Positions 61,817 through 64,000 of a stretch of 64,000 bases of DNA are shown one piece after another (within the stretch, counting starts at the first letter, position 1; every line of letters starts with the position of its first letter). The DNA comes from Rhizobium anhuiense. Its GTDB lineage: Bacteria > Pseudomonadota > Alphaproteobacteria > Rhizobiales > Rhizobiaceae. The position numbers and the translations under genes were made by a program. Below the pieces are notes generated by a model. That model had not been told where the DNA came from and did no database searches. It saw only the letters and a list, made by a program, of their open reading frames with translations. Location of the stretch: positions 105,385 to 169,384 of the forward strand of contig NZ_ML133536.1 in the NCBI RefSeq assembly GCF_003985145.1. The letters run 5' to 3'.

Positions 61817-62149
61817 ATGAATATTGACGGATACTTCGAGAAACTGGCCAAACTAGTGCATTCTCGTGATCCAGCGTTTACGCCCCTTGGCGAAGTGAAG
61901 ATGCAGCATCTGGATTTAGCCATTAATGTTTATGAGGACGAGGACCGGAAAAAGAGGTTTGACGGCAGCCTCCAGAATGGCCGCGTTCATGACGCTACCT
62001 TTCGAACGCATCTTCTCCGCATCGAAGGAATTCCGTTTTCATCCCTTTTCCTATTCAGCGGAATGTTTCTGGAATCGAAGGTCTTGATTGGCGAGTGGGT
62101 CAACGACCTTGTCCGTCCTGAACCATCTACGGACGGCAAAAAGGAGTAA
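61817..62149 (+). CDS. Hypothetical 110-aa protein
   Basis: Uncharacterised. ATG at 61817 opens MNIDGYFEKLAKLVHSRDPA, followed by a mixed alpha/beta body (LDLAINVYEDEDRKKRFDGS) and a hydrophobic stretch IPFSSLFLFSGMFL. A longer start at 61790 has no better ribosome site. It is the first of two small forward genes separated by 10 bp that converge on the metallo-beta-lactamase gene. Confidence 0.55.
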   Translation: MNIDGYFEKLAKLVHSRDPAFTPLGEVKMQHLDLAINVYEDEDRKKRFDGSLQNGRVHDATFRTHLLRIEGIPFSSLFLFSGMFLESKVLIGEWVNDLVRPEPSTDGKKE

Positions 62150-62159
62150 TGAGGCGTCG

Positions 62160-62327
62160 ATGACCCGATGGGACGAACCGCCGAACTTTGGGTCAGAAAG
62201 AAGTCCTCGCGGAGGAGGAAAGCAGCACGTTGTTGTGAAGCGAGCGGGTAGTCTGAGAGTGGCTAGTCAGGACGAGGGAATTGTTCGTGTTGCGCACACC
62301 GCTTCCAGGATAGCTTCAGGCGACTGA
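62160..62327 (+). CDS. Hypothetical 55-aa basic protein
   Basis: Short coherent frame that starts 10 bp after the stop of the 110 aa gene and is preceded by GAGG. Sequence begins MTRWDEPPNFGSERSPRGGG and continues KQHVVVKRAGSLRVASQDEG. No domain recognised. It is probably cotranscribed with the gene before it and ends 15 bp from the convergent stop of the next gene. Confidence 0.45.
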   Translation: MTRWDEPPNFGSERSPRGGGKQHVVVKRAGSLRVASQDEGIVRVAHTASRIASGD

Positions 62328-62342
62328 GTTTTGGCCATAGTC

Positions 62343-63845
62343 TTAAAACGCACCCAATAAATGCAATCCTTGAGATCCGTCGACCTGCACCGGATGAAAG
62401 GACCAGAAGTCACGGAGGACAGCTGCGTGCGGATGCGCGTAGCCTTTGTGGTCTGGGTCAGATGAGAAAATGCTCGCTTCCGGTTTTAGAAGCGATCCCA
62501 AACCTGAGTGCCAGTTACCCTCGGCCCCGTGATGCATGACCTGGAGGATGCCAGCACGTGCAAGTCGGCTTCCGGGTCGATAATGCTTCTCAAAATCGGC
62601 GAATTGTTTCCCTGCGCCGAGGGTTCCGTCGCCCGTATACATCTGCGAGAAGCGCGTGCTTCCGGCGAGGGAGCCGAGCGGACGATTGGAGGAGTGCCAA
62701 AGCAGGACCGCAGATTGATTGACGGGGCCGGAATAAAGGAAAAGCGAGATAATATTCCGGTTCTTTGATGATTTCCCAAAGTGGGCATCGTAAAGCTTCT
62801 TTAGCTTGTCGAGCGTGGCGCTGCGTGTCGTCGGTACGGTCAGGATATCTTGTACCAACTTCGACGCTGCTAACTGGAACCTTTTCGTGGCTTTTGGCAG
62901 CATTGACGGGTCGTTATAGGGAAGAAACTCCCAATCGAACGGTACTGATATCGTTCCGCCTCGCTTCAGATAGCGCACATTCGCATTGTCTTGCGCGCAG
63001 AATAGCTCATCCTGTGACCCTTCCGGTGGCGTGTCCTCGGGGAACTTGATAGGGGGCTCTTCCGGTCCCTCAAGATCTGGACCCGGTTCGATAGGCGGAG
63101 GTGGCAGTTCGTCATCCGGTCCGGAGGCCAGTACAAACACGATTTCGCCTATATCGCCACCGTCCAAGGCTCTGAGATAGCCAACCGGGTCAATGTAGAA
63201 GCCAAACTCGGCGTCGTCGGCTGATACGCCTTGCTGAAGCGCCAAGACAAGGCGCTGGAGCGGCGTGAGATAGGGGAGCAAGATCATCCGAATTCGAGAT
63301 GTCTGCACGAGGCGCGAAAAGCCGCTGATATGATCGCGGTCGAAATGGGAGAGGACGGCCAGATCGAGCCGGTTGAAACCCAGTGCAGAACGCCTGAAAT
63401 TGCAGGACGCAATGGCATCCGCCAAGAGGCTGTCCTTTGATGTCGTTCCGCAGTCATAGACCCAATTGAAGCGGGGGCCGTTGTCCGCCAAAATTGCACC
63501 TGAGGAGAAAAGGCCCTGGCCTACGGGCCACCAATCGAGCAAGAGATATCGTGGGCCATGCCCTCCAAGAGAGGGACCACCAGCAGGCGGCTCGAACAGT
63601 GTTGCGTCAGGATAAACGCCAAATTGGCACGCGAGCATAAAGGCGTGCACCGCTGTCTCAGATGCGGGTCTGATCGCGCTAAACCAATGGCCTTTGCGAA
63701 TCTGCCCGATTAGGCGGTGATTGAGGTCTCGATCCGGATGGGTGAAATAGGCCAGGATTTTCTGATCAGTTGGCCGGGGGCTGAGGTTCAGCATACCCTT
63801 TATGACACTGACTTCAGCCTGCGATAGAGACTTCACGGATGCCAA
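62343..63845 (-). CDS. HTH plus metallo-beta-lactamase-fold hydrolase
   Basis: A 500 aa protein. The N-terminal 60 residues resemble a helix-turn-helix (AEVSVIKGMLNLSPRPTDQK, then ILAYFTHPDRDLNHRLIGQI). The rest is a ComEC-like metallo-beta-lactamase fold with metal motifs LSHFDRDHISG (about 165-175) and MHHGAEGNWHSG, and FSSDPDHKGYAHPH near the end. A proline- and acid-rich insert (about 255-290, PPPPIEPGPDLEGPEE) interrupts it. It may cut nucleic acid or a nucleotide. The TTG at 63845 follows GGGGGG; a GTG at 63836 is an alternative. It lies beside an IS30-type remnant, so it may have been mobilised. Confidence 0.75.
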   Translation of the reverse strand: MASVKSLSQAEVSVIKGMLNLSPRPTDQKILAYFTHPDRDLNHRLIGQIRKGHWFSAIRPASETAVHAFMLACQFGVYPDATLFEPPAGGPSLGGHGPRYLLLDWWPVGQGLFSSGAILADNGPRFNWVYDCGTTSKDSLLADAIASCNFRRSALGFNRLDLAVLSHFDRDHISGFSRLVQTSRIRMILLPYLTPLQRLVLALQQGVSADDAEFGFYIDPVGYLRALDGGDIGEIVFVLASGPDDELPPPPIEPGPDLEGPEEPPIKFPEDTPPEGSQDELFCAQDNANVRYLKRGGTISVPFDWEFLPYNDPSMLPKATKRFQLAASKLVQDILTVPTTRSATLDKLKKLYDAHFGKSSKNRNIISLFLYSGPVNQSAVLLWHSSNRPLGSLAGSTRFSQMYTGDGTLGAGKQFADFEKHYRPGSRLARAGILQVMHHGAEGNWHSGLGSLLKPEASIFSSDPDHKGYAHPHAAVLRDFWSFHPVQVDGSQGLHLLGAF

Positions 63846-63904
63846 ATTTCCCCCCAGGAATGTCGGGTGAGTTCATGCTGAACCGCGACCTGCGGGCTTT
63901 GAGA

Positions 63905-63998
63905 GGCTAACCGGTACGCCTGATTTGCGCGAGGAGTTTCTGGCGGAAGACTTCTGCCGGCGTTTTGTAGCCGAGGCATTTGCGTGGCGTTGCGTTCA
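63905..63998 (-). mobile_element. IS30-type transposase, 3' end at window edge
   Basis: Thirty residues (LNATPRKCLGYKTPAEVFRQ, then KLLAQIRRTG and a stop) match the C-terminus of IS30-family transposases. The rest of the element lies beyond the window. The printed sequence ends at base 63998 by my count. Confidence 0.75.
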
Positions 63999-64000
63999 GG

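Noticed and set aside
1..63998. CRISPR array, rRNA or tRNA genes
   Set aside because: No regularly spaced repeats and no structured RNA gene could be recognised on either strand.

Overview
This window reads as part of a large conjugative plasmid from an alphaproteobacterium of the Rhizobiaceae (Rhizobium, Agrobacterium or Ensifer type). The evidence is a complete repABC replication and partition locus with its antisense RNA gap, a full traI-trbBCDEJKLFGHI mating-pair operon with the quorum-sensing genes traR and traM, an RHE_PE00001-type protein, and high-GC codon use. No rRNA, tRNA or CRISPR array was seen. Relaxase, coupling-protein and oriT genes were not seen and would have to lie outside the window. 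Assignments come from reading motifs by eye, not from database searches.

Layout. 1-1270: an AbiE-type toxin-antitoxin pair cut by the left edge. 1616-3112: a small XRE regulator, then traM and traR facing each other. 3423-13575: the trb operon headed by the acyl-homoserine-lactone synthase gene traI. 13576-17712: a palindrome that looks like a tra box, then repA, repB, antisense RNA and repC. 17783-23735: a PD-(D/E)XK-like protein, a class III nucleotidyl cyclase-like protein split by a frameshift, a DUF6602 protein, a tyrosine recombinase and a DUF1612/HTH protein. 23779-35540: a dense defence island with an XRE-ImmA regulator and partner, a dGTPase, a Gabija pair, and a three-gene kinase/helicase/orphan operon followed by a possible zinc-ribbon ORF. 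35925-38008: a graveyard of IS3, IS6 and ISL3 fragments.

38024-53335: an unusual set of hydrolases, many secreted or membrane-bound: trypsin fused to a WD40 propeller, DUF3616, DUF2272-SH3, a class 3 lipase, a coiled-coil membrane protein, a membrane patatin and a trypsin-NUC1 nuclease fusion. This block and the kinase operon are the best candidates for undescribed systems. 53571-61586: a fused ABC-type ATPase-TOPRIM protein resembling a single-chain PARIS, two tiny secreted proteins, a cytochrome P450 pseudogene, a helicase IV-like protein and a second AbiE pair with a clear palindromic operator. 61817-63998: two small unknown genes, an HTH-metallo-beta-lactamase protein and the 3' end of an IS30-type transposase.

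How it works together: TraI and TraR with TraM probably couple conjugation, and perhaps copy number through repABC, to cell density. RepA and RepB segregate the plasmid, two AbiE modules may stabilise it, and the accessory half carries several stacked anti-phage or inter-replicon conflict modules between transposon scars.
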